Shown here piece after piece: positions 26,785-34,199 of a stretch of DNA of 35,688 nt. The DNA lies in NCBI GenBank assembly GCA_019694215.1, contig JAIBCK010000029.1:1-35688 (forward strand). The letters are read 5' to 3'. Below the pieces are notes generated by a model that was not told the DNA's origin, ran no database searches, and saw only the letters and a list, made by a program, of their open reading frames with translations. Source of the stretch: Thermoflexales bacterium. Its GTDB lineage: Bacteria > Chloroflexota > Anaerolineae > J036 > Brachytrichaceae. The translations under genes and the position numbers were made by a program. Position 1 is the stretch's first letter. Each line of letters opens with the position of its first letter.

Positions 26785-26811
26785 GAGGAGATCGAAAAAA
26801 GCGGACGCGGG

Positions 26812-28209
26812 TCAGGCCAGTGGGAGCGAGACGGTGAAGGCCGTGCCTGCACCGGCCTCACTCTCGACGGTGATGCGGCCGTGCTGGGCGTCGCACAGCT
26901 GGCGGGCAATCGCCAGGCCCAGGCCGAGGCCGTTCGGGTTGCGGGCGCGGTCACCGGTGTTGAAGGGAGAGAACAGGGTCGGTAGCACTTCCAGGGCAAT
27001 TCCCGAACCATTGTCGCGGACAACGACTTCGGCGCACTCGCCCTGCGCGCGGAGCTGCAGGCCGATCACCCCGCCGGACACGGTGAACTTGACGGCGTTG
27101 TCAATCAGGATGATGAGGATCTGGGTGATCGCATCACGATTTCCATTCACCCGCAGATCGTCACCGCTGTCGACGATGAGGCGGCGGTCGCGTGCGAGAT
27201 GGCGCGCCTTGCGGGCCACCTCCAGCACAAGATCGTGCAGGCTGACCGGCTCCAACCGCAGGCCCTGCGGTGAGTTGGCCTGCGACATGGCCGAAAGCTC
27301 ATTGACCAGCCGGGTCAGGCGCTCGGACTCGTCGATGGCGTCGCGCAGCATTGCCACACGGTCGGGATCGGGTATCGACGCCCCGCGCGCCAGCAGGCCC
27401 AGGTTTCCTCGGATGGTGGTGAGCGGCGCGCGCAGCTCGTGCGTGACCTGCGAGAGCAGGCGTTGTTGCTCGGTGAGCGTGACCTGTGCGCGGCCATAGG
27501 CCTCCTCGGCCTCGGCAAGCAGGCCATCGATGGCCAGGGCCAGACGACCGGCTTCACCTTCAGTCGAGAGGGCGCGCAGCCGGCGGTCAAAGTCGCGCCG
27601 CGTGCGCTGCGCCTCGAGCGCGGCCGTGAGCTTCTCGAAGGGCTTGACGCTCAGACCAACCGCGGCCCAGAACAGCGCAAACGCGGTGAGCGTGACAATG
27701 AGGGCCCCGACCGCGAGCTGGGCGGCCAGGCTGCCCAACGATTTAGATTCATCCTCAAACGAGCGCGCCACCTGCGCCACGCCGACGACGACAGTGCCGG
27801 CCATGACCGGCTCGGTGTGAATCATGACCGGCTGGCCGTTCACCGTCACCAGTTCGGACCAGGCCTGCCCGGCCAGCACCTGTCGCGCGCCGGCGCTGCT
27901 GATCGGCAGGGCGCGGCTGGCCGAGGCCAGGTCGGGGGCGAGCACGGTGACGGTGCCGGATTCGTCGCGCGCGCGCTGGAAGTATTCGAGCCGCGCCGTC
28001 CCGTCGCCCGGAAGGCTCACCCGGCTGCCCCGCACCTCGGCGCGGGTGATGATCGCCGTGGCCTCCTCCTGCAGGCGACGATTGAATTCATCACGCGCGA
28101 GCTGATAGGCGCGATCCTGAAAGAAGACGCTGAACAACCCGGCGGCCACTGCGATGAGCGCGCTGAGGATCAGGACCAGGCGTAACCGGGAGGCCGTCGC
28201 GGTTCGCAC
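26812..28209 (-). CDS. Membrane sensor histidine kinase
   Basis: A two-component sensor of 465 residues. It has an N-terminal transmembrane helix (about 10-30), an extracytoplasmic sensor of about 130 residues, a second helix (about 163-185), a HAMP-like linker, and a HisKA domain with LLSQVTHELRAPLTTIRGNL (phosphorylated H257). The ATPase domain has ILIILIDNAVKF (N box), VVVRDNGSGIA (G1) and NPNGLGLGLAIARQLCDAQHG (G2). The GTG start is one base after the response regulator stop, so the pair is co-translated. The stop is 68 nt before the caspase gene on the same strand. No known ligand motif is seen in the sensor. Confidence 0.95.
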   Translation of the reverse strand: MRTATASRLRLVLILSALIAVAAGLFSVFFQDRAYQLARDEFNRRLQEEATAIITRAEVRGSRVSLPGDGTARLEYFQRARDESGTVTVLAPDLASASRALPISSAGARQVLAGQAWSELVTVNGQPVMIHTEPVMAGTVVVGVAQVARSFEDESKSLGSLAAQLAVGALIVTLTAFALFWAAVGLSVKPFEKLTAALEAQRTRRDFDRRLRALSTEGEAGRLALAIDGLLAEAEEAYGRAQVTLTEQQRLLSQVTHELRAPLTTIRGNLGLLARGASIPDPDRVAMLRDAIDESERLTRLVNELSAMSQANSPQGLRLEPVSLHDLVLEVARKARHLARDRRLIVDSGDDLRVNGNRDAITQILIILIDNAVKFTVSGGVIGLQLRAQGECAEVVVRDNGSGIALEVLPTLFSPFNTGDRARNPNGLGLGLAIARQLCDAQHGRITVESEAGAGTAFTVSLPLA

Positions 28210-28210
28210 G

Positions 28211-28894
28211 TCAGGATGCCGCGCTCTCGCGCAGGCTATAGCCGACCCCGCGCAGGGTCTGGATCAGCCGCGGCTCGCCGCCGGCCTCGAGCTTCGTGCG
28301 CAGATAGCCGATATACACCTCGAGCACGGTGTCATCGCCCTTGAACAGCCCGCCCCACACGGCATCGATGATGCGCTCACGGTGCAGGGCCTGGTTTGGC
28401 GCGCGCAGGAGAAAGGCGAGCAGCTCGCATTCACGGCGCGTCAGCGAGAAGGCCCGCGGGCCGCGACGGGCCTGACGCGAGCTGACATCCAGCGACAGAT
28501 CCGCGAAATGCAGTTGGGTTGCCTCTGATGGTTGTGTCTGCCTGCGCAGGATCGCGCGCACCCGGGCGACGAGCTCCTCGGGAGCGAACGGCTTGGGCAG
28601 GAAGTCATCGACGCCGGAGTCAAACGCCTTGAGCTTGTCCTCGAGCGCGGTGCGCCCGGTGAGCATCAGCACGGGCAGCTGATCGGCATTCCGCAGCCGG
28701 GCAATGGCCGCCAGGCCATCCATGCCGGGCAGGTTCCAGTCCATGACTGCCATATCGAGCTGATTGTCACGCGCGAGTGCCAGTGCCTCGATGCCGTCGT
28801 GTGCGGCGACCACGTTGTAGCCTTCGTACGTCAGGCTGCGCCGCACCATTTCAAGGATGCGCGGATCATCATCAACGACCAGAATGCTTTGCAT
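28211..28894 (-). CDS. OmpR/PhoB-family response regulator
   Basis: A DNA-binding response regulator of 227 residues. The receiver domain has the acidic pair in LVVDDDPRILEM, the phosphoacceptor in MAVMDWNLPGMDG (D52), the conserved Thr in MLTGR and Lys in FLPKPFAPEEL. The C-terminal winged helix includes FSLTRRECELLAFLL, RERIIDAVWG, VLEVYIGYLRTKLE and IQTLRGVGYSLRE, standard for the OmpR class. It is first in the five-gene minus-strand run and partners the adjacent kinase. The 101 bp upstream (28895-28995) separates it from a gene on the same strand; I see no clear -10 there. Confidence 0.96.
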   Translation of the reverse strand: MQSILVVDDDPRILEMVRRSLTYEGYNVVAAHDGIEALALARDNQLDMAVMDWNLPGMDGLAAIARLRNADQLPVLMLTGRTALEDKLKAFDSGVDDFLPKPFAPEELVARVRAILRRQTQPSEATQLHFADLSLDVSSRQARRGPRAFSLTRRECELLAFLLRAPNQALHRERIIDAVWGGLFKGDDTVLEVYIGYLRTKLEAGGEPRLIQTLRGVGYSLRESAAS

Positions 28895-28995
28895 GTTTCA
28901 TCCCAGACGGGTCTTGGATCATGAGGGCTTCGGTGGCAACCCGCCACAGTATGAGCCCATTCTGAACGCCCCCGCGCAAGTTCTTAACAACTGCA

Positions 28996-29733
28996 CTAGC
29001 GCCGCACGGCAAGGTCAAAGCCAAGATACAACAAGATCGCCCCGCCCGCAATCCCGAGATACTTGAACGCCGAAGCAAAGCCCGACAGCGCCGGGGCCGC
29101 CTCGGCCAGCTTGACCAACGTCCCGCCCAGCGCGGGGAACAGGCCACCCGCGGCAATCAACAGGTTGCCACGCATGCGATTGGCAAGGATGCGCTTGCGC
29201 AGGAACAGCACAGCCGAATACACCGCGCCGCCGGCGAGGATGACGGTGCCATAGACATTCAGCAACGGCACGAGCACCTGACGCACGGACACCTCGCCTT
29301 TCGGTGGATTGGCCGGCAGGATGGCGCGGTATTGCTCGGTGAGAAAGCGCGTGATGTCGCCATCTGGCCGAAACGCCGTCGCATCCAGCGGGATGGTCAG
29401 CACCCAGACCAGCGCCGCGACCGCGAGCAGGACGATGACCGCCGTCGTCGCCGCCGTCCACGGGCTGCGCTTGCGCAGCAGCCAGAGCGTGCCCTGCGCA
29501 AGCACGGGTGGCACGAACATTGCCCCTGACCAGTACCACAGCCGAAACGCGAGATCGCTCCAACCAAAGGCCAGGATGGTCTCGCACAGACCCGCCAGGA
29601 AGTAAAGCAGCATGCCCAGCCCCCAGAACAGCAGGTGCAGCCCGCCGCGCTGGCGGAAACGCCGCAGCACCGAGATCGCGAGCGCGGCGGTGAACAGGGT
29701 CGTGAGCACCCCCACCCAGAAGCCAACAGACAT
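28996..29733 (-). CDS. Multi-pass membrane protein of unknown function
   Basis: A 245-residue hydrophobic protein with about seven predicted transmembrane helices: residues about 3-23, 33-52, 64-84, 93-113, 150-175, 188-208 and 222-242. The topology resembles a 7TM protein, with Trp/Tyr-rich helix ends (FRLWYWSGAMFVPPVLAQG) and a short external loop containing FRPDGDITRFLTEQYRA. No catalytic or ligand motif is evident and I do not recognise the family. It is divergent from selD with only 44 bp between their start codons, sharing a compact promoter region. Confidence 0.82.
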   Translation of the reverse strand: MSVGFWVGVLTTLFTAALAISVLRRFRQRGGLHLLFWGLGMLLYFLAGLCETILAFGWSDLAFRLWYWSGAMFVPPVLAQGTLWLLRKRSPWTAATTAVIVLLAVAALVWVLTIPLDATAFRPDGDITRFLTEQYRAILPANPPKGEVSVRQVLVPLLNVYGTVILAGGAVYSAVLFLRKRILANRMRGNLLIAAGGLFPALGGTLVKLAEAAPALSGFASAFKYLGIAGGAILLYLGFDLAVRR

Positions 29734-29742
29734 GTCGGCCGC

Positions 29743-29748
29743 ATTATC
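29743..29748 (-). promoter_or_regulatory. -10 element of the membrane protein gene, leaderless type
   Basis: Minus-strand GATAAT ends 9 nt before the ATG at 29733. The spacer GCGGCCGAC has no Shine-Dalgarno sequence. Confidence 0.5.
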
Positions 29749-29762
29749 CGCCCGGCGCTGGC

Positions 29763-29768
29763 TACAAT
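29763..29768 (+). promoter_or_regulatory. -10 element of selD, leaderless type
   Basis: TACAAT ends 9 nt before the ATG at 29778, with no Shine-Dalgarno sequence in the spacer. With a 17-bp spacer its -35 would fall at 29740-29745, over the -10 of the divergent gene. Confidence 0.55.
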
Positions 29769-29777
29769 CGACCTTTC

Positions 29778-30833
29778 ATGACAACGGGCAAACAGATCCG
29801 CCTCACCTCCCTGGCCAGCTGTGCCGGGTGAGCGGGCAAGCTGGGCCCCGAGGCCCTGGCTGCCGTGTTGCGGCCACTTCAGGATCGTTTTCCACCAACG
29901 GATTTTCCCGATCTGCTGGTGGGGCTCGGCACGCCCGATGACGCCGCCGTCTACCGTCTGAACGACCAGCAGGCGATCATTCAGACGGTCGACTTCTTCT
30001 CGCCGGTGGTGGATGATCCGTACTGGTTTGGCGCCATCGCGGCCGCCAATGCGCTGAGCGACGTGTATGCGATGGGCGGCCGACCGCTCTTTGCCCTCAA
30101 CCTGTGCGCGTTCCCCGACGACCTGCCCGCCGAGGTCATTGCCGAAATTCTGCGCGGCGGCGCGGACAAGGTCGCCGAGGCCGGCGCGGCACTGGCGGGC
30201 GGGCACAGCATCCGTGACCGCGAGCCGAAGTACGGCCTGAGCGTAACGGGATTGATCGACCCACGACTGCTGACTCGCAAGGGCGGCGCGCAGGTTGGCG
30301 ACCAGCTGGTGCTGACAAAGCCGCTCGGTGTCGGCGTGCTGACCACCGCCTTCAAGCAGGAGGCGATCCGGGACACGGCAGTGATCGGTGCCGCCATCGC
30401 CAGCATGGCCCGCCTCAATCGGCGCGCCGCCGAGGCGGGCAACACCGCGGGGGCCAGCAGCGCGACGGACATCACGGGCTACGGCCTGATCGGCCACGCG
30501 CTCGAGATGGCCGACGCCGCGCAGGTGGCCTTCCGCTTCGAGTGGTCACGCCTCACCTTCCTGCCCGGGGCCAGGGCCGCCGCGCAGGCGTGGCATTTCC
30601 CCGGCGGCGCCGAGACCAACGCACGCGCCTATGCTCCGCGGGTTCACTTCGCTGCAGGTCTGGCGGACTGGCAGCGCCAGCTGCTCTTCGATCCGCAAAC
30701 CAGCGGCGGCCTGCTGCTCAGCGTGGCGGCCGGGCGGGTCGAGGGGCTGCTTGCAACCCTGCGCGCGGCCGGCGAAGATGCGGCAGCGGTGGGCGAGGTC
30801 GTGCCCGGCAGCGGCCTGATCGTTGAGGCGTAG
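29778..30833 (+). CDS. selD: Selenide, water dikinase SelD, itself a selenoprotein (UGA = Sec18)
   Basis: Makes selenophosphate from selenide and ATP, the selenium donor for SelA. The ATG at 29778 opens a frame reading RLTSLASCAG, then UGA at 29829-29831, then AGKLGPEALAAVL. Aligned from memory with E. coli SelD (RLTQYSHGAGCGCK), the UGA falls exactly on catalytic Cys17 and the Lys two residues after the second Cys is kept (K21). Downstream motifs confirm SelD: LVGLGTPDDAAVY, TVDFFSPVVDDPYWFG, AANALSDVYAMGG, LAGGHSI, LTKPLGVGVLTTA, ATDITGYGLIGHALEM and FDPQTSGGLLLS. The product is 351 residues with UGA read as Sec. A conventional gene caller would start it near 29865 and lose the active site. 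Confidence 0.95.
29835..29864 (+). promoter_or_regulatory. Putative bacterial SECIS hairpin in selD
   Basis: Directly downstream of the UGA, GGGCC (29843-29847) pairs with GGCCC (29852-29856) around a 4-nt loop CCGA containing a G. A lower stem GGCA (29835-29838) pairs with TGCC (29861-29864) with small bulges between. The apical loop begins 16 nt after the UGA, within the spacing used by SelB-dependent elements. Confidence 0.65.
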
Positions 30834-30870
30834 CGACTGCACAACGTTTTGAATTGAGAAGGAGCGGACC

Positions 30871-32124
30871 ATGAAATCGGGATACAGCGTCGCCCGCACG
30901 GCGATCATCGGGCTCGGCATCTTTGGCAACACTGCGCTCTGGGCGGTCTACAACCAGTATGTGCCGGTCTTTCTGCAGCAGAAGTTTGCCCTGCCGGTCG
31001 CGGCCATCGGGTTGATCATGACGCTGGACAACCTTGCGGCGCTGTTCATCCAGCCACTGGTCGGCGCGTGGAGCGACCGCACCCGCACGCGCATCGGGCG
31101 GCGCATGCCCTACATCCTGATCGGCGCCCCGATCGCCGCGCTGTGCTTCGCGCTCGTCCCGCTCCAGACCGAGCTGCCTCTCTTCATGCTGGCACTGATC
31201 GGCACCCTGCTTGCGATGGTGACGTTCCGGACGCCGACCGCGTCGATCATGCCGGATGTCACCCCGTCGGCGTATCGCAGCCAGGCCAACGGCATCCTCA
31301 ACCTGTTGGGCGGGATTGGCGGCATCGTCGCCTTCTTCGTCGCCGGCGCGCTTTACAAACAGAACGCCGCCCTGCCCTTCTGGCTGGTGGCCGGGCTGAT
31401 GGTCGCTGCCATGCTGCTGATCTTCCTCTTCGTGCGCGAGCCGCGCGTGCCGCCGCCCAGCGAGGCCGAGGCAAGCGCCTCCCCCTGGGCGAGCCTGACC
31501 GAAGTCTTCCGCGACCCCGAGAAAAGCGGCCTGCGCCTGCTGCTCGCGCTCTTCGCCTGGTTCCTCGCCTTCAGCGCAATCGAGGCGATGTTTTCGTTGT
31601 ATGCACTCAATCGGTTGGGCATCCCGGAGAGCGAGTCGGCCCTCCAGCTGGGTCTGCTCTCGGTGATGTTTGCCCTGATTGCCGTGCCGGCCGGCAGCCT
31701 TGGTGCGCGTATCGGGCGCCGGCGCACGATCAGCCTGGGCATCGCCATCCTGGCCCTGATGACCGCGCTGGTGTTCGTCCTGCCGCCGGTCACGCTCGCG
31801 ACCGAGCTGGCCAACATCGGGATCGGCAAGCTGCGCGTCCTGAGCCTCCCGATGCTCGTCATGGGCGTGGGCTGGGGGCTCATCAACATCAACTCCCTGC
31901 CGATGGTCGTGGACCTGACCGACAACCGCAAGATTGGCGCCTACACCGGCCTGTACTACCTCTTTCAGATGGCGGCCTCGGTCGCCGGCCCGATCACCGC
32001 GGGGGCGCTGATTCAGGCTTCGGGCAACGACTACAACCTCACCCTGCTCTTCTCGACCGTGGCGCTAATCGCATCGCTCGCGCTGATGCAGACCGTGCGG
32101 CGCGGCGAAGCGCAACCCGCCTAG
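30871..32124 (+). CDS. MFS transporter, SLC45/GPH-like
   Basis: A 417-residue inner-membrane transporter of the major facilitator superfamily with about 12 helices. The cytoplasmic signature SDRTRTRIGRRMPYILIG (about 69-86) is typical of the SLC45 / glycoside-pentoside-hexuronide-like branch, and a matching GARIGRRRTISLG occurs at the start of the second half. The substrate is probably a sugar or glycoside, in line with the GH35 gene nearby, but this is inference. The ribosome binding site AAGGAG precedes the ATG at 30871 by 6 nt. It may be co-transcribed with selD (37-nt gap). Confidence 0.88.
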   Translation: MKSGYSVARTAIIGLGIFGNTALWAVYNQYVPVFLQQKFALPVAAIGLIMTLDNLAALFIQPLVGAWSDRTRTRIGRRMPYILIGAPIAALCFALVPLQTELPLFMLALIGTLLAMVTFRTPTASIMPDVTPSAYRSQANGILNLLGGIGGIVAFFVAGALYKQNAALPFWLVAGLMVAAMLLIFLFVREPRVPPPSEAEASASPWASLTEVFRDPEKSGLRLLLALFAWFLAFSAIEAMFSLYALNRLGIPESESALQLGLLSVMFALIAVPAGSLGARIGRRRTISLGIAILALMTALVFVLPPVTLATELANIGIGKLRVLSLPMLVMGVGWGLININSLPMVVDLTDNRKIGAYTGLYYLFQMAASVAGPITAGALIQASGNDYNLTLLFSTVALIASLALMQTVRRGEAQPA

Positions 32125-33278
32125 ACGATCCAGGGCGCCGGCGGCGGCTCGGGCAGGGTCGGCAGGCGACGACCGCCCAACCAAGTTCCTTCACACACCA
32201 GCCGGCGCGTGCCGCTGCGGCGATGGTTGAAGACGTCGTCGAAGTTGTAGTCGCCCTGTTCCTCGCGGAAGAGCGCGATGTCGGCGTGCGCGCCGACGGC
32301 GAGCGTGCCCACCTGCCCGGCCAAACCCATTGCCGCGGCGGGCTTGGCCGTCGCCGCGGCGAAGACCTCGGCGAGTGGCATGCCCAACGCCAGGAACTTG
32401 CTCAGGGTCGTGGGCAGGTCGAACATCGGGCCCCGAATGCTGAGCTGGTGGATGTCCGACGAGATGACGTCCGGCGGCATGCCGTGGCGGAGCATGGCCT
32501 CGGCAACCTCGAAGTCGAAGGAGCCGGCGCCATGGCCGATGTCCAGAATCACGCCGGCCTCGCGGGCGCGGCGCGCGACCTCGAGCGGACGCCCGTCCGC
32601 GTCGATCAGGCGCATGCTGCCACCCGTGCAGCAGTGCGTGAGAATGTCGCCTTCGCGCAGCAGGGCCAGAACACCGTCGACCTCGGGCGGGCCGTGCGCG
32701 ATGTGGGCCATCAGCGGCATGCCGCACGCGTCGGCCACCCGCCGCGCGCGGCGCAACGGTTCAAGCCCATTCGCACCCACGGTGTTCTTGTCGATGCGGG
32801 CCTTGATGCCGATGATGATGTCGCGGTTGGCTTCAGCGACTTTGATGGCGAGCGCCTCATCCAGATAGTTCAGGTTCCAGTGCTCCCAGCTCGGCGCGAT
32901 CAGGCCGATCCCGGAGATGTTCAGCAGCGCGTAGATGCGCGCGACCGAGGGCTGCACGATAAAGTCGCGGAAGCCGCCAAAGTTCCACGCCCCCGCCGAG
33001 CCGACATCCAGCCACGTCGTCACGCCCGTTCGCGCCGCGACCGGGGCAGCTTGAATGCCCCAGTACGTCACGCCGTGATAGACGTGGGTGTGCAGGTCGA
33101 CCAGGCCGGGCGTAACATACGCGCCGGCAGCATCGACGACCTGCGCGGCCGTGCCGGGATCGATGGACGCCTCGACGGCGGCCACGCGGCCGCGATACAC
33201 GGCCACATCAAAACGCCCGACGCGCCCCGCAGCCGCATCAAAGAGCTGACCGTTTCGGATGAGGAGATCAAATTGCAT
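32121..33278 (-). CDS. Metal-dependent amidohydrolase (dihydroorotase-like/deacetylase family)
   Basis: A 385-residue amidohydrolase-superfamily enzyme. The N-terminal strand-rich part (LLIRNGQLFDAAAGRVGRFD) leads into VTPGLVDLHTHVYHG with metal ligands H63 and H65. The likely carboxylated lysine is in IIGIKARID (K159). Further ligands are in LMAHIAHGPP (H192 or H195), LDIGHGAGSF and VISSDIHQLS. The C-terminal GTLAVGAHADIALFR closes the small beta domain. This resembles the EF0837-type amidohydrolase/deacetylase family, whose substrates are mostly unknown. A -10 element lies 6 nt upstream. Its stop codon shares the tetramer CTAG with that of the convergent MFS gene. Confidence 0.9.
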   Translation of the reverse strand: MQFDLLIRNGQLFDAAAGRVGRFDVAVYRGRVAAVEASIDPGTAAQVVDAAGAYVTPGLVDLHTHVYHGVTYWGIQAAPVAARTGVTTWLDVGSAGAWNFGGFRDFIVQPSVARIYALLNISGIGLIAPSWEHWNLNYLDEALAIKVAEANRDIIIGIKARIDKNTVGANGLEPLRRARRVADACGMPLMAHIAHGPPEVDGVLALLREGDILTHCCTGGSMRLIDADGRPLEVARRAREAGVILDIGHGAGSFDFEVAEAMLRHGMPPDVISSDIHQLSIRGPMFDLPTTLSKFLALGMPLAEVFAAATAKPAAAMGLAGQVGTLAVGAHADIALFREEQGDYNFDDVFNHRRSGTRRLVCEGTWLGGRRLPTLPEPPPAPWIV

Positions 33279-33284
33279 CGCGGG

Positions 33285-33290
33285 ATTCTA
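33285..33290 (-). promoter_or_regulatory. -10 element of the amidohydrolase gene, leaderless type
   Basis: Minus-strand TAGAAT ends 6 nt before the ATG at 33278; the spacer is CCCGCG, with no Shine-Dalgarno sequence. Confidence 0.55.
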
Positions 33291-33317
33291 CCGACGACGG
33301 CGCGCGGGTTGGCTGCA

Positions 33318-33323
33318 TACAAT
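33318..33323 (+). promoter_or_regulatory. -10 element of the DUF1028 gene, leaderless type
   Basis: TACAAT ends 6 nt before the ATG at 33330; the spacer is CTCCCC. It is divergent from the amidohydrolase promoter, the two hexamers being 27 bp apart. Confidence 0.55.
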
Positions 33324-33329
33324 CTCCCC

Positions 33330-34199
33330 ATGCGAATCGCCACGTTTTCGATCGTCGCATGTGACACATCCACGCACAGCTGGGGCGTCGCGGTGGCCAG
33401 CAAGTTTCTGGCCGTCGGCGCCTATGTCCCGTATGCGCAGGCCGCGGCCGGCGCGGTTGCCACGCAGGCGCTGGCCAATCTGTCCTATGGCCCCGATGCG
33501 CTCGCGCGGCTGGCCGCGGGCGAGAGCGCCGAACAGGTCGTCGCCGCGCTGACGGCCGCCGATCCGGGTCATGAGGAGCGCCAGTTGGGCATCGTCGATG
33601 CCCAGGGCCGGGCCGCCACGTTCACCGGCCGAAAGTGCATGGACTGGGCGGGTGGCATCACCGGACCCTCGTATGCCGCGCAGGGCAACCTGCTGGCCGG
33701 CCCGGAGGTGGTGCTGGCGATGGGAGAGGCCTTCAGCGCAACGCGCGGCGACCTCGCCAGCCGCCTGCTGGCGGCGCTGGCGGCCGGCGACGCCGTGGGC
33801 GGAGACCGACGCGGTCGACAAGGATCGGCACTCTACGTGGTGCGCCCGGCGGGCGGTTACGGTGGTTTCAACGACGTGGTGGTCGACCTGCGCGTCGACG
33901 ATCACCCCCACCCGGTCACGGAGCTGCAGCGCCTGCTCGGCCTGCACCGGCTGTACTTCGGCGCGACGCCAGCCGCCGAGAAGCTGGTCATCGACCGGGC
34001 ACTGACCCGCGAGCTCCAGGCGCTGGCGCGGGCGGCGGGCACCTACCTCGGCGACATCGACGGCGAGTGGGACGACGACACCCGCGACGCCCTGCGCGCG
34101 CTGACAGGGGCGGAGAACCTCGAAGAGCGCATCGACCTCACGCATGCCACGATCGACCCACCCGCGCTGGAAGCCCTGCGCGAGAGGTTCGGGCCGTGA
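33330..34199 (+). CDS. DUF1028 family protein (Ntn-hydrolase-like) with C-terminal extension
   Basis: A 289-residue protein. Residues 1-200 match DUF1028: FSIVACDTSTHSWGVAVASK, GAVATQALANLSYGP, RQLGIVDAQGRAATFTG, and a C-terminal VDDHPHPVTELQRLLGLH. The fold of this family is related to Ntn hydrolases; no reaction is established. The last ~80 residues contain GTYLGDIDGEWDDDTRDALRALTG-like sequence, read here as two halves (GTYLGDIDGEWD and DTRDALRALTG), similar to peptidoglycan-binding repeats found after DUF1028. The start at 33330 is set by family homology and a TACAAT 6 nt upstream. Its stop overlaps the GH35 start. Confidence 0.87.
   Translation: MRIATFSIVACDTSTHSWGVAVASKFLAVGAYVPYAQAAAGAVATQALANLSYGPDALARLAAGESAEQVVAALTAADPGHEERQLGIVDAQGRAATFTGRKCMDWAGGITGPSYAAQGNLLAGPEVVLAMGEAFSATRGDLASRLLAALAAGDAVGGDRRGRQGSALYVVRPAGGYGGFNDVVVDLRVDDHPHPVTELQRLLGLHRLYFGATPAAEKLVIDRALTRELQALARAAGTYLGDIDGEWDDDTRDALRALTGAENLEERIDLTHATIDPPALEALRERFGP

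Noticed and set aside
26785-26811. Terminator between histidine kinase and caspase genes
   Set aside because: A T6 run is present on the minus strand, but no stable hairpin precedes it, so separation of the transcripts cannot be claimed.
31068-34199. A 1043-codon open frame on the plus strand running through the MFS, amidohydrolase (antisense) and DUF1028 regions
   Set aside because: Only its last 290 codons are a real gene; the rest is an Arg/Ala/Gly-rich shadow frame caused by high GC, opposite or out of frame with well-supported genes.
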